A stretch of DNA of 28,486 bases from an uncultured Eubacteriales bacterium (lineage in GTDB: Bacteria > Bacillota > Clostridia > Oscillospirales > Oscillospiraceae): contig USGS01000013.1 of assembly GCA_900554275.1 (NCBI GenBank), forward strand, positions 1-28,486, in the 5' to 3' direction. Under the pieces are notes generated by a model, which saw only the letters and a list, made by a program, of their open reading frames with translations, did not search any database and was not told the DNA's origin. The position numbers and the translations under genes are program-made. Positions within the stretch are counted from its first letter, which is position 1. The number at the start of each line of letters is the position of its first letter. Positions 1-7,565 of this stretch are shown here, piece by piece.

Positions 1-63
1 GCATTTCAGACGCAAAAGGCGAAGTATTATGCGGCTTCTGGCGGTGTGTCAGCACTAAGGTAA
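1..63 (+). CDS. possible 3' end of an unidentified gene in the mobile element
   Basis: Frame 1 is open from the window edge to a TAA at 61-63 and would encode about 20 residues ending in SGGVSALR. I do not recognise it. It lies just upstream of the recombinase on the same strand and could be the tail of the preceding gene of the element. A second frame is also open for a similar length, so this is only a guess. Confidence 0.25.
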   Translation, partial: AFQTQKAKYYAASGGVSALR

Positions 64-1605
64 TATAATTCCTTATGCTGATTGCTAGAACGGCTTTAAA
101 ATGCGTAGAAACAAGGAGGTTAAAGAAAATGAAAGCAGTTATTTATGCCCGTTATTCCTCCGATAATCAGCGAGAAGAAAGTATTGAAGGCCAAATCCGG
201 GAGTGCACCGCCTTTGCCGGGAAGAACGGCATCACCGTCCTGCGCCATTACATAGACCGGGCCTTTTCTGCCAAGACGGACAACCGCCCGGAATTTCAGA
301 ACATGATTAAGGACAGTGGCAAGCGCCTGTTTGATATGATTATCGTCTGGAAGCTGGACAGGTTTGCCCGCAACCGCTATGACAGCGCCCGCTACAAGGC
401 CGCTCTGAAAAAGAACGGGGTCAAGGTGGTGTCCGCTACCGAGGTCATTTCCGACGGGGCCGAGGGTATCATTCTGGAAAGCGTGCTGGAGGGGTACGCC
501 GAATACTACTCCGCCGACCTGTCCGAAAAGGTAGTCCGGGGCATGACGGAGAACGCCGTGAAATCCAAGTACAACGGCGGCACCCTGCCTATCGGCTATC
601 AGATCGACAGCGACCAGTGTTTCCAGCTTGACCCTCTCACCGCCCCCTTTGTCCATGAGGCGTTCCAGCGGTATGACGAGGGGGCCACCATGACGCAGAT
701 ACGGGACTGGCTCAACGAGCAAGGCGTGAAGAACACACGGGGCCAGAAGATGACCTACAACAGCGTACAGCACCTTTTGAACAACCGCCGCTATATCGGG
801 GAATACACCTACCGGGACATTGTGGTGCCGGACGGCATTCCCGCCATCGTCTCCCAAGACCTCTTTGACCGGGTACAGGAAAAGCTGGCGAAGAACAAAA
901 AGGCCCCGGCCCGCCACAAGGCCGAGGACGATTACTTACTAACGACCAAACTGTTCTGCGGCTACTGTGGGGCCTACCTCTGCGGCGAGAGCGGCACCAG
1001 TCACACGGGGAATGTCCACCACTACTACAAGTGCGTGTCGGTGAAAAAGAAGCGCACCGAGTGCCATAAAAAATCTGTCCGTAAAGAGTGGATCGAGGAT
1101 TTGGTGGTCGGTGAAACCATGAAAATGGTCATGGACGACAAAGCAATCGAGGCCATCGTATCCATGCTGATGGACTTGCAGGACAGGGACAATGTGAACG
1201 TGCCACTTTATGAGCAACAGCTCCGTGAAGCGGATACTGCCATCGGCAATTTGCTCAACGCCATTCAGCAGGGCATCCTGACGCGCTCCACAAAGGCGCG
1301 GCTGGAGGAGCTGGAAAACCGCCGCGATGAGCTTGAGAACAGGCTTGCCTGCGAAAAGCTGGCGAAGCCCAAGGTCAGCGCGGAGTTTATGACCTTCTGG
1401 CTCCACCGTTTCCGTAAGCCGGACGTGCGGCAACAGAGCCATCGCAAGATGCTCATCGACGCCTTCATCAACGCGATTTTTCTGTACGATGATAAAATGG
1501 TGATCACCTTCAACTACAAGGAGGGCACGAAAACCATCACCTTCGCGGAATTGCAGGAAGCTGTCAGCAACAAAAACGGTTCGGATTTGGATTGCCTTGC
1601 TGCAC
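1..1605. mobile_element. terminal part of an integrated element with a serine recombinase
   Basis: The recognisable recombinase sequence stops near 1605, immediately before a terminator (1607-1644) that belongs to the host gene on the other strand. A large serine recombinase at the very edge of foreign DNA is the usual arrangement in Clostridia integrative elements, so the host junction (attL or attR) is inferred to lie at about 1580-1606. The other end and the cargo lie outside the window. The exact core sequence cannot be read without the empty site. Confidence 0.6.
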
Positions 1606-2228
1606 CAAAAAGAGGAGACACGCGAAAGTGTGTCTCCTCTTTTTATGAAATACTGTCAGGCCGTGACCGTGCCGAAGACGCTGACGCCGGCCAGACTCAG
1701 TGTCCCCATGATAAGGCCCGCCAGCAGCACGCCGCCCATGCAGGCCAGGACACTCTTTTTGAAGTCGAAGTGCAGCAAACTGGCCGCCAGCGTGCCGGTC
1801 CACGCGCCCGTTCCCGGCAGGGGAATGCCCACGAACAGCAGCAGCGCCCAGAACAGGCCGCGGCCCGCCTTGGCCCGGAGCTTTTCGCCGGCGTGCTCGC
1901 CCTTTACCAGGCAGAAGGTGAAAAACCTGCCGATGATGGGCTTGTCCTCCCCCCACTCCAGCACCCGGCGGGCAAAGAAATAAATGATGGGGACGGGGAG
2001 CATATTACCGATGATGGCGACGATATACGTCAGCCACAGGGGCAGGCCGAAGGCCACACCGTAGGGGATGGCGCCGCGGAGCTCAATGACGGGGACCATG
2101 GAGACGAAAAAGACGATGATGCAGTGCTTCAACATACACGGATGCTCACTTTCACAAAATGCAGTGGTATTATACCCTTTTCTCCCGCTCTTGACAAGAC
2201 GGACAAAGAAAACGTCAAAAAATCTTAA
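129..2228 (+). CDS. large serine recombinase (integrase), reading frame runs through element end
   Basis: Site-specific serine recombinase that would integrate and excise the element. The start is ATG 129, preceded by AAGGAGGT at 113-120; an upstream in-frame ATG at 75 has no such site. The N-terminal resolvase domain (about residues 1-150) has the YxRxS motif with catalytic Ser10, and LDRFARNR. A recombinase domain follows (about 155-270), then a zinc ribbon with CxxC pairs in the LFCGYCGAYLC and CHKKS region (about 275-325) and a charged coiled-coil region (about 375-445). Family resemblance ends at about residue 492 (GSDLDCLAAPK, near 1605). The remaining 200 or so codons are the complement of a terminator, a membrane protein gene and its promoter, and are low-complexity Gln/Arg/Asp-rich. 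I infer they are not a conserved part of the protein. Base composition is lower in GC than the rest of the window. Confidence 0.85.
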   Translation: MKAVIYARYSSDNQREESIEGQIRECTAFAGKNGITVLRHYIDRAFSAKTDNRPEFQNMIKDSGKRLFDMIIVWKLDRFARNRYDSARYKAALKKNGVKVVSATEVISDGAEGIILESVLEGYAEYYSADLSEKVVRGMTENAVKSKYNGGTLPIGYQIDSDQCFQLDPLTAPFVHEAFQRYDEGATMTQIRDWLNEQGVKNTRGQKMTYNSVQHLLNNRRYIGEYTYRDIVVPDGIPAIVSQDLFDRVQEKLAKNKKAPARHKAEDDYLLTTKLFCGYCGAYLCGESGTSHTGNVHHYYKCVSVKKKRTECHKKSVRKEWIEDLVVGETMKMVMDDKAIEAIVSMLMDLQDRDNVNVPLYEQQLREADTAIGNLLNAIQQGILTRSTKARLEELENRRDELENRLACEKLAKPKVSAEFMTFWLHRFRKPDVRQQSHRKMLIDAFINAIFLYDDKMVITFNYKEGTKTITFAELQEAVSNKNGSDLDCLAAPKRGDTRKCVSSFYEILSGRDRAEDADAGQTQCPHDKARQQHAAHAGQDTLFEVEVQQTGRQRAGPRARSRQGNAHEQQQRPEQAAARLGPELFAGVLALYQAEGEKPADDGLVLPPLQHPAGKEINDGDGEHITDDGDDIRQPQGQAEGHTVGDGAAELNDGDHGDEKDDDAVLQHTRMLTFTKCSGIIPFSPALDKTDKENVKKS
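1607..1644. terminator. bidirectional terminator at the mobile-element boundary
   Basis: A 15-base perfect stem (1607-1621 with 1630-1644) has an 8-base loop and A/T tracts at the ends, so it gives a U-tract in either direction. It follows the stop of the minus-strand membrane protein gene by 11 bases. It also lies inside the recombinase reading frame, before any stop codon. Confidence 0.8.
1656..2135 (-). CDS. small multidrug export family membrane protein (COG2426)
   Basis: 159-residue integral membrane protein of the Sm_multidrug_ex family (PF06695/COG2426). It begins MLKHCIIVFFVSMVPVIELR; the E-L-R-G-A-I-P-Y stretch in the first hydrophobic segment is typical of the family, and about four hydrophobic segments follow, separated by a short charged loop (residues 70-90). 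A second family-like patch is GIPLPGTGAWTG (about 105-116). The cellular role of the family is poorly defined; the export annotation rests on old homology and no substrate can be read here. The gene has its own promoter (TTGTCA, 17 bases, TATAAT) and terminator. The recombinase frame overlaps it entirely on the other strand, but the coding signal, promoter and terminator all support this gene. Confidence 0.85.
   Translation of the reverse strand: MLKHCIIVFFVSMVPVIELRGAIPYGVAFGLPLWLTYIVAIIGNMLPVPIIYFFARRVLEWGEDKPIIGRFFTFCLVKGEHAGEKLRAKAGRGLFWALLLFVGIPLPGTGAWTGTLAASLLHFDFKKSVLACMGGVLLAGLIMGTLSLAGVSVFGTVTA
2169..2197 (-). promoter_or_regulatory. promoter of the COG2426 membrane protein gene
   Basis: On the minus strand TTGTCA (2197-2192), a 17-base spacer and a perfect TATAAT (2174-2169) lie about 35 bases upstream of the start codon at 2135. 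Confidence 0.75.
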
Positions 2229-2258
2229 ATTTTTTACGGCCTTTTCTCACGGTTGCAG

Positions 2259-2288
2259 TCGACAAACGCTATCAGCTCCTGTTATACT
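2259..2288 (+). promoter_or_regulatory. promoter of the Na/Pi cotransporter gene
   Basis: TCGACA (2259-2264), an 18-base spacer and TATACT (2283-2288) precede the ribosome site GGGAGGG at 2311-2317. The leader is short, about 30 bases. Confidence 0.6.
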
Positions 2289-2326
2289 AAATATGAGCAT
2301 AATTTATCATGGGAGGGAATGGGCTT

Positions 2327-4081
2327 ATGACCATCGCGGACGTTGTATCGCTGCTGGGCGGCATCGCACTGTTCCTGTTTGGTATGTCCCTCATGGGCGA
2401 GGGCCTGAAGAAGGTGGCGGGCAGCCGGCTGGAGCTGGTGCTGTATAAGCTGAGCAGCACACCGCTGAAGGGCGTATTGCTGGGCACGGGCGTCACCGCC
2501 GTGATCCAGTCCTCCTCCGCCACCTCCGTGATGGTGGTGGGTTTCGTCAACTCCGGCATGATGAAGGTGCGGCAGGCCATCGGCGTGATCATGGGCGCGA
2601 TTTTGGGCACCAGCGTCACGGGCTGGATCTTGTGCCTGTCGTCCCTGGAGGGCGGCAGCGGCGTGGTGCAGCTGTTCAGCACCGACGTGATCACCGGCGT
2701 GGTGGCCGTCATCGGCATCATCCTGCGGATGTTCAACAAAAAGACCAACAACCGCCACGTGGGCGAGATCCTGCTGGGCTTCGCCGTGCTGATGTACGGG
2801 ATGTCGGCCATGTCCGGCGCGGTGTCCCCCCTGCGGGAGAGCGAAGCGTTCATCCGCATTCTGACCAGCTTTTCCAACCCGCTGCTGGGCATTCTGGTGG
2901 GCGTGGTGTTCACCAGCGTTTTGCAGAGTGCGTCCGCTGCGGTGGGTATTCTGCAGGCGCTGGCCGTCACGGGAGCGATCACCTTTGAGATCGCGCTGCC
3001 TATCGTGATGGGCATCGCCATCGGCGCGGCTGTGCCGGTGCTGCTGTCCGCGCTGGGCGCGAACCTCCACGGCAAGCGTACCGCCTTCGTCTACCTGCTC
3101 ATCGATGTGCTGGGCGTACTCATCTGGTCGCTGGTGTTCTACGCCGCCAACGCCGTGGTGCATTTCACGTTTTTGAACACGGTGATGACCTCCGTGTCCA
3201 TTGCCCTGATGAACACGCTGTTCCGGTTAGCCACCGTGGTGGTGCTGCTGCCGTGCATCGGGCTGATGGAGAAGGCGGTGGAGAGGCTGTTCCCCGACAC
3301 CGGAAACGGGGACGAGGGGCAGGACATGGACCGGCTGGAGGAGCGCTTTTTGCAGCACCCGGCGCTGTCCATTGAGCAGAGCCGCCTGGTGACCAACTCC
3401 ATGGCGGAGAAGGCGGCGGGCAACCTGATGCTGGCCATGTCCCTGCGGAGCAAATTCTCCGAAAAGGACTTCCGGCAGGTAAGCGAGATGGAGTCGGTCA
3501 TCGACCGCTACGAGGACAAGCTGGGGACGTACCTGATGAAGATCACCAGCAAGTCCCTTTCCGAGGCCCAGAGCGAGGAGGTCAGCAAATATCTGCACAC
3601 CATCTCCGACTTTGAGCGCATCTCCGACCACGCGGTGAACATCTCCGAGGCGGCCCACGAGATCCACGACAAGGAGATAGCGTTCTCCCCCGAGGCCCGA
3701 CACGAGCTGGAGGTCATGGAGAGCGCTGTGGGTGAGGTGCTGACGCTGGCCATTTCCGCCTTTGTGGAGAACGACATCCAGCGGGCCGCCAAGGTCGAGC
3801 CGCTGGAGGAGATCATCGACGGGCTGTGTGACGAGATGAAGTCCCACCACGTGGATCGTCTCCAGTCCGGGGCGTGTACGCTGGGGCAGGGCTTCGTGTT
3901 CAACGACCTGCTGACCAACTACGAGCGGGTGGCCGACCACTGCTCCAACATCGCCGTGGCCATCATTGAGCTGGAGTCCGACTCCTTCGACACCCACGAG
4001 TATCTCAGCAGCGTGCGGGCGCTGAAGTCCCACTCCTTTGACAAGTATTACGAGGAATACAAGCAACAGTATCATCTGTGA
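2327..4081 (+). CDS. Na/Pi cotransporter family protein with PhoU domain
   Basis: 584-residue membrane transporter predicted to couple sodium to phosphate uptake or efflux. ATG 2327 is chosen because GGGAGGG (2311-2317) sits 9 bases upstream; the ATG at 2309 precedes that site. The N-terminal half has the two inverted Na/Pi repeats with the signature QSS-type motifs, QSSSATSVMVV at about residue 61 and QSASAAVGIL at about residue 200, inside many hydrophobic segments up to about residue 300. The C-terminal part (about 340-560) is hydrophilic and helical with two PhoU-like repeats, recognisable from RYEDKLGTYL and DFERISDHAVNI. In the family this domain is cytoplasmic and thought to be regulatory. 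It is a single-gene unit with its own promoter and a strong terminator shared with the helicase gene. Direction and physiological substrate are inferred from the family only. Confidence 0.9.
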   Translation: MTIADVVSLLGGIALFLFGMSLMGEGLKKVAGSRLELVLYKLSSTPLKGVLLGTGVTAVIQSSSATSVMVVGFVNSGMMKVRQAIGVIMGAILGTSVTGWILCLSSLEGGSGVVQLFSTDVITGVVAVIGIILRMFNKKTNNRHVGEILLGFAVLMYGMSAMSGAVSPLRESEAFIRILTSFSNPLLGILVGVVFTSVLQSASAAVGILQALAVTGAITFEIALPIVMGIAIGAAVPVLLSALGANLHGKRTAFVYLLIDVLGVLIWSLVFYAANAVVHFTFLNTVMTSVSIALMNTLFRLATVVVLLPCIGLMEKAVERLFPDTGNGDEGQDMDRLEERFLQHPALSIEQSRLVTNSMAEKAAGNLMLAMSLRSKFSEKDFRQVSEMESVIDRYEDKLGTYLMKITSKSLSEAQSEEVSKYLHTISDFERISDHAVNISEAAHEIHDKEIAFSPEARHELEVMESAVGEVLTLAISAFVENDIQRAAKVEPLEEIIDGLCDEMKSHHVDRLQSGACTLGQGFVFNDLLTNYERVADHCSNIAVAIIELESDSFDTHEYLSSVRALKSHSFDKYYEEYKQQYHL

Positions 4082-4120
4082 TAAAGCAGGACGCCCGGCT
4101 CTGCCGGGCGTCCTGCTTTA
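4082..4120. terminator. bidirectional terminator between cotransporter and helicase genes
   Basis: An 18-base perfect stem (4082-4099 with 4103-4120) closes on a TCT loop and has AAA/TTT ends. It starts directly after the cotransporter stop codon and includes the minus-strand stop codon of the helicase gene. Confidence 0.85.
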
Positions 4121-5281
4121 TTTCTTTTCGATGGGCGTCACATGGCCCGTCTCATCCACCGCGGCGGGGATGATCTGGCTGCGGGTGTTCCGCGCTATGT
4201 CGTCCAGCCGCATACGGCTGGGGAAGTCGCTGAGCAGCGTGTAGGCCACGCCGTGGCGCTTGGCACGGCCCGTGCGGCCGATGCGGTGGATATAATACTC
4301 GTTCTCTTCCGGCACTTCGTAGTTGAACACCGCGTCCACGTCGTCCACGTCGATGCCGCGGCTGGCCACGTCGGTGGCCACGAACACACGGAGCTTGCCG
4401 TCCCGGAAGCGCTGCATGACCTCCTCCCGCTTGCGCTGGGGGATGTCGCCGTGGATGCACTGGGCGTCGATGCCCCGCATCTGCAGGAACTTGGTCAGGC
4501 GCTCGGTGCTGCCCTTGGTGTTGCAGAAGCAGATGACGCGCTCGTAATTCTCGCAGTTCAGGATTTTGGAGATGGCGTCCACCTTGCCGTCGGAGGGCAC
4601 CTCCAGCCGGTATTGCAGGATGTCGGGCTTGTTCTCCTTGGTGGCCTGGACGGTGATCTCCACCGGGTCGCGCTGGTAGATCCAGGAGATGTCCATGACC
4701 TCCCGGGAGATGGTGGCGGAGAACATACCCAGATTCTTGCGGTTGGGTATTTTGTCCAAAATCTGTGTCACGTCCCGGATGAAGCCCATATCCAGCATAC
4801 GGTCGGCCTCGTCCAGCACCACGGTGGCCACATCCTTCAGGGACACGGTGCGGCGCTTCATGTGGTCGGAGAGGCGGCCCGGCGTGGCCACCACGATCTG
4901 CGGCTTGCGCTTCAGCGCGTCGATCTGCTTGCCGATGGGCTGGCCGCCGTACAGGCACACCAGCCGCACGCCCTCGTGGCATACAGCCACATCCCGCATC
5001 TCGTCGGTGATCTGCATGGCCAGCTCCCGGGTGGGGGCCAAGATCACCGCCTGCACCACCTCCCGCTCCGGGTCGATGCGCTCGATGATGGGGATGCCGA
5101 AGGCCATGGTCTTGCCGGTGCCCGTAGGCGCTTTGGCGATGATGTCCTTACCCTCCAGCATGGGCGGGATGCACCCGGCCTGCACCGGCGTGCTGACCTG
5201 ATAGTGCTTATTTCGTATGGCGCGCATGGTGGCCTCGGAGAGTCCGAAGGAGTCAAAGGCCGCGCCCTGGGTGTATTCCAT
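4118..5281 (-). CDS. DEAD-box ATP-dependent RNA helicase
   Basis: 387-residue RNA helicase that unwinds structured RNA using ATP, in the cytoplasm. ATG at 5281 is chosen because AGAGGAAG lies 6-7 bases upstream; an in-frame ATG at 5302 lies ahead of that ribosome site. All family motifs are present: the Q motif (TPVQ, Gln34), APTGTGKT (51-58), PTREL, GG, TPGR, DEAD (157-160), SAT (188-190), then in the second RecA lobe FCNTKGSTERL, ATDVASRGID and HRIGRTGR. The protein ends soon after the second lobe (TPIEKK), with no long basic or RNA-binding tail, so it is shorter than DeaD/CsdA-type helicases. It could act in ribosome assembly or cold adaptation, but the sequence does not decide. An extended -10 promoter precedes it. 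Confidence 0.92.
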   Translation of the reverse strand: MEYTQGAAFDSFGLSEATMRAIRNKHYQVSTPVQAGCIPPMLEGKDIIAKAPTGTGKTMAFGIPIIERIDPEREVVQAVILAPTRELAMQITDEMRDVAVCHEGVRLVCLYGGQPIGKQIDALKRKPQIVVATPGRLSDHMKRRTVSLKDVATVVLDEADRMLDMGFIRDVTQILDKIPNRKNLGMFSATISREVMDISWIYQRDPVEITVQATKENKPDILQYRLEVPSDGKVDAISKILNCENYERVICFCNTKGSTERLTKFLQMRGIDAQCIHGDIPQRKREEVMQRFRDGKLRVFVATDVASRGIDVDDVDAVFNYEVPEENEYYIHRIGRTGRAKRHGVAYTLLSDFPSRMRLDDIARNTRSQIIPAAVDETGHVTPIEKK

Positions 5282-5317
5282 AGCGTTCTTCCTCTTTATC
5301 ACATAATTCCACGATAT

Positions 5318-5346
5318 AGTATACCATACGTGTCAATATGCGGCAA
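5318..5346 (-). promoter_or_regulatory. extended -10 promoter of the helicase gene
   Basis: On the minus strand TTGCCG (5346-5341), a 17-base spacer and TATACT (5323-5318) with an upstream TGG form an extended -10 promoter. A TTGACA at 5336-5331 is too close to this -10 to serve it. Confidence 0.55.
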
Positions 5347-5374
5347 GGCCGCGCCTGTTTGCAGGCGCGGCCTT
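5345..5374 (-). terminator. hairpin after dinB
   Basis: A 13-base stem (5345-5357 with 5362-5374) with a 4-base loop abuts the dinB stop codon. It is GC-rich but lacks a clear U-tract on the minus strand, so termination may be incomplete. Confidence 0.5.
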
Positions 5375-6585
5375 TATTCGTCGTGGTCGGTGGGTCGCTG
5401 CGACTGGCCGAAGGTGATGGCGCTGCTGCCGTACTTCTCCCGGATGGCGTCCACGGCGCTCTCCAGCTTTTCCTGCCGCTGGCTGTGGCGGGCGGTCTGA
5501 CCTCCCAACAGGTCCAGCTGGTGGTAGGACTGGCTGCTGTCGGTGACGTACAGGGCCGTCACCGTCATGGCGCGGATGGGCGTGGGGGCTTTCCACAGCT
5601 GGCGGGCCAGGGCCTGGGCCGTCTCCCATATATCCCGCATCAGGTGGGTGGGCTCGTCCAGCCGCAGCTGGCGGCTGGCGGTTTTGAAGTCCGCGCTTTT
5701 CAGCGTGACGCTGACGCCGCCGGCGTACAGCCCCTGCTTCCGCAATCGGGTGGCCACGCTGTCGCACAGCGGCGCAAGCCCCTGCCGTATCTGCTCCCAC
5801 CGCACCAGGTCGGCGGGGAACGTTGTGCCGTTGCCCACGGACTTCACCAGCTCGTGCTGGTGGCGGGGACGGACAGGGCTTTTGTCCAGCCCGTTGGCGT
5901 ACTGCCACAGCTGGACGCCCATCTTGCCCAGCAGCTGCTCCGCCAGCGCCTCGGGACAGGCGGCCAGCTGGCCGATGGTCTCGATGCCGTACTGGGCCAG
6001 CGCCCGCTGGGTGGAGCGGCCGGCGAAGAGCATCGCCCCCACCGGCAGCGGCCACACGATGTCCTGCCAGCCCTCCGGCGGGATGACGGTGGTGGCGTCC
6101 GGCTTTTTCAGGTCGCTGCCCAGCTTGGCGAACACTTTATTGAAGGACACGCCCACGCTGAGGGTAAGGCCCGTCTCCGCCTTCACCGTTTCGCGGATGC
6201 GGTCGGCCAGGGCTTTGGCGTCGCCGCCGAAGAGGTGCAGGCTGCCGGTGACATCCAGCCAGCTCTCGTCAATGCCGAAGGGCTCTACCAGGTCGGTAAA
6301 GCGCTCGTAGATCTCGTTGACTTTTTTGGAATAGGCCTTATACAGGTCGTGGTGGGGCGGCAGCAGCACCAGCACGGGGCATTTCTTCTTGGCCTGCCAC
6401 ACCGTTTCCGCCGTCTGCACGCCACGCTTCTTCGCGGGTTCGTTTTTGGCCAGAATAATGCCGTGCCGCGACTCCGGGTCGCCGCACACCGCCACGGGGA
6501 CTTCCCACAGCGCGGGCTTGTCCAGCAGCTCCACCGAGGCGAAGAAGCAGTTCAGGTCGCAGTGGAATATGACGCGCCGGCCCAT
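5374..6585 (-). CDS. dinB: DNA polymerase IV (Y-family translesion polymerase)
   Basis: 403-residue Y-family polymerase that copies past DNA lesions with low fidelity. The start at 6585 gives the conserved N-terminus (MGRRVIFHCDLNCFFASVE) with metal-binding Asp10 and the steric-gate aromatic pair; GAGGCGG lies 6 bases upstream. The second catalytic motif is GIDESWLD with Asp106 and Glu107. A helix-hairpin-helix thumb (about 170-230, containing YGIETIGQLA) and a little-finger domain follow. The usual C-terminal beta-clamp-binding peptide is not obvious. It is the last gene of a three-gene operon, 11 bases after a hydroxyacid dehydrogenase gene. A longer reading frame upstream to 6756 is antisense noise. 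No LexA-type operator was recognised at the operon promoter region. Confidence 0.92.
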   Translation of the reverse strand: MGRRVIFHCDLNCFFASVELLDKPALWEVPVAVCGDPESRHGIILAKNEPAKKRGVQTAETVWQAKKKCPVLVLLPPHHDLYKAYSKKVNEIYERFTDLVEPFGIDESWLDVTGSLHLFGGDAKALADRIRETVKAETGLTLSVGVSFNKVFAKLGSDLKKPDATTVIPPEGWQDIVWPLPVGAMLFAGRSTQRALAQYGIETIGQLAACPEALAEQLLGKMGVQLWQYANGLDKSPVRPRHQHELVKSVGNGTTFPADLVRWEQIRQGLAPLCDSVATRLRKQGLYAGGVSVTLKSADFKTASRQLRLDEPTHLMRDIWETAQALARQLWKAPTPIRAMTVTALYVTDSSQSYHQLDLLGGQTARHSQRQEKLESAVDAIREKYGSSAITFGQSQRPTDHDE

Positions 6586-6596
6586 AATACGCCGCC

Positions 6597-7565
6597 TCAG
6601 TAGCCGATGCGGCGGTCCACCAGCCGCGTCGGCTTCTCGCCCCGGCCGTAGCGCTCCAGATCCTCGCAGAACAGGGCCACGTTGCGGTCGCGGGTGTAGC
6701 CCAGGCTCATTTGGCCGGAGATGTGGGGCGTGAGCAGCAGGTTTTGGGCCGTCCACACCGGGTCGCCGGCGGGGACAGGCTCTTCCTCGAACACGTCCAG
6801 CGCCGCGCCGGCGATACGCCCGCTGTTCAGCGCCGCTACCAGCGCATTTTGGTCGATGGCGCTGCCCCGGCCCACGTTGACCACACAGGCGGTGGGCGGC
6901 AGGAGGGCGATGCGGCCGGCGGAGAGGATGTTCTTCGTCTCGCCGGTGGACGGCAGGGCCATCACAAGAATATCCGTGTCCGGAAGGAGAGCGTTCAGCT
7001 CGTCGTGGGTATAGATGGCGTCAAAGGCGGGGTCGGCGGCCTTTTTAGTGCGGCGGACGCCCCGGATGGACGCGGCGCCCATGGCCTTGGCCCGGCGGGC
7101 GAATTCCGTGCCGATGTCCCCCGTGCCCAGGACGGTGATGGTGCTGCCGATGATAGACCGCATGGGCTGCACCGTGCCCCAGCGGTGGGCGGCGGCGTCG
7201 GCACAGTATGTCATCTCATGGCGCAGCAGCATCAGCGTGACCATGATGAGGTGCTCGGCAATGGTGACGCCATACGCGCCGGAGGAGTTGGACAGCATGA
7301 CCTCCGGGGAGGGATACAGGCTGTCGTCCAGGTAGGCGTCCACGCCGGCGAAGCTGCCGCAGAACCACTTCAGGTTGGTGAAGGTCTTCAGCTCCGAGGG
7401 CCTGGGCATCCCGTAGATGATCTCGTACTCGTCCCGCTTTTCCAGGGGGACGGTCTTGGGTGCGGCGTAATAGTCCACGGCGAAGCCGCAGCGGGCGGCC
7501 ACGTCGTTGATCTGCTGCCGGTGCTTCGGCTCGGTGAAATTGTCATAGACGGCGATCCTTCTCAT
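6597..7565 (-). CDS. D-2-hydroxyacid dehydrogenase, NAD(P)-binding
   Basis: 322-residue oxidoreductase that interconverts a D-2-hydroxyacid and its 2-oxoacid with NAD(P)H. The nucleotide-binding Rossmann motif is GTGDIG (147-152). The catalytic set of the family can be seen: Arg233 in VGRGSAID, a Glu in FEEEPVP (260-262) and His281 in TPHISG. The protein is at the expected length. The sequence does not tell the substrate; 2-ketoacid reductase, glyoxylate/hydroxypyruvate reductase or phosphoglycerate dehydrogenase-like activity are all possible, though the ACT domain of SerA is absent. The start ATG overlaps the stop of the preceding oxidoreductase gene by four bases (ATGA), indicating translational coupling. 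Confidence 0.88.
   Translation of the reverse strand: MRRIAVYDNFTEPKHRQQINDVAARCGFAVDYYAAPKTVPLEKRDEYEIIYGMPRPSELKTFTNLKWFCGSFAGVDAYLDDSLYPSPEVMLSNSSGAYGVTIAEHLIMVTLMLLRHEMTYCADAAAHRWGTVQPMRSIIGSTITVLGTGDIGTEFARRAKAMGAASIRGVRRTKKAADPAFDAIYTHDELNALLPDTDILVMALPSTGETKNILSAGRIALLPPTACVVNVGRGSAIDQNALVAALNSGRIAGAALDVFEEEPVPAGDPVWTAQNLLLTPHISGQMSLGYTRDRNVALFCEDLERYGRGEKPTRLVDRRIGY

Noticed and set aside
64..69. TATAAT upstream of the recombinase
   Set aside because: It is a perfect -10 at a sensible distance, but no recognisable -35 or TG extension accompanies it.
2282..4075. Minus-strand frames opposite the Na/Pi cotransporter
   Set aside because: Shadow frames; the plus-strand gene has all family motifs.
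6586..6756. N-terminal extension of dinB
   Set aside because: It overlaps the dehydrogenase gene out of frame and lies before the conserved polymerase N-terminus.
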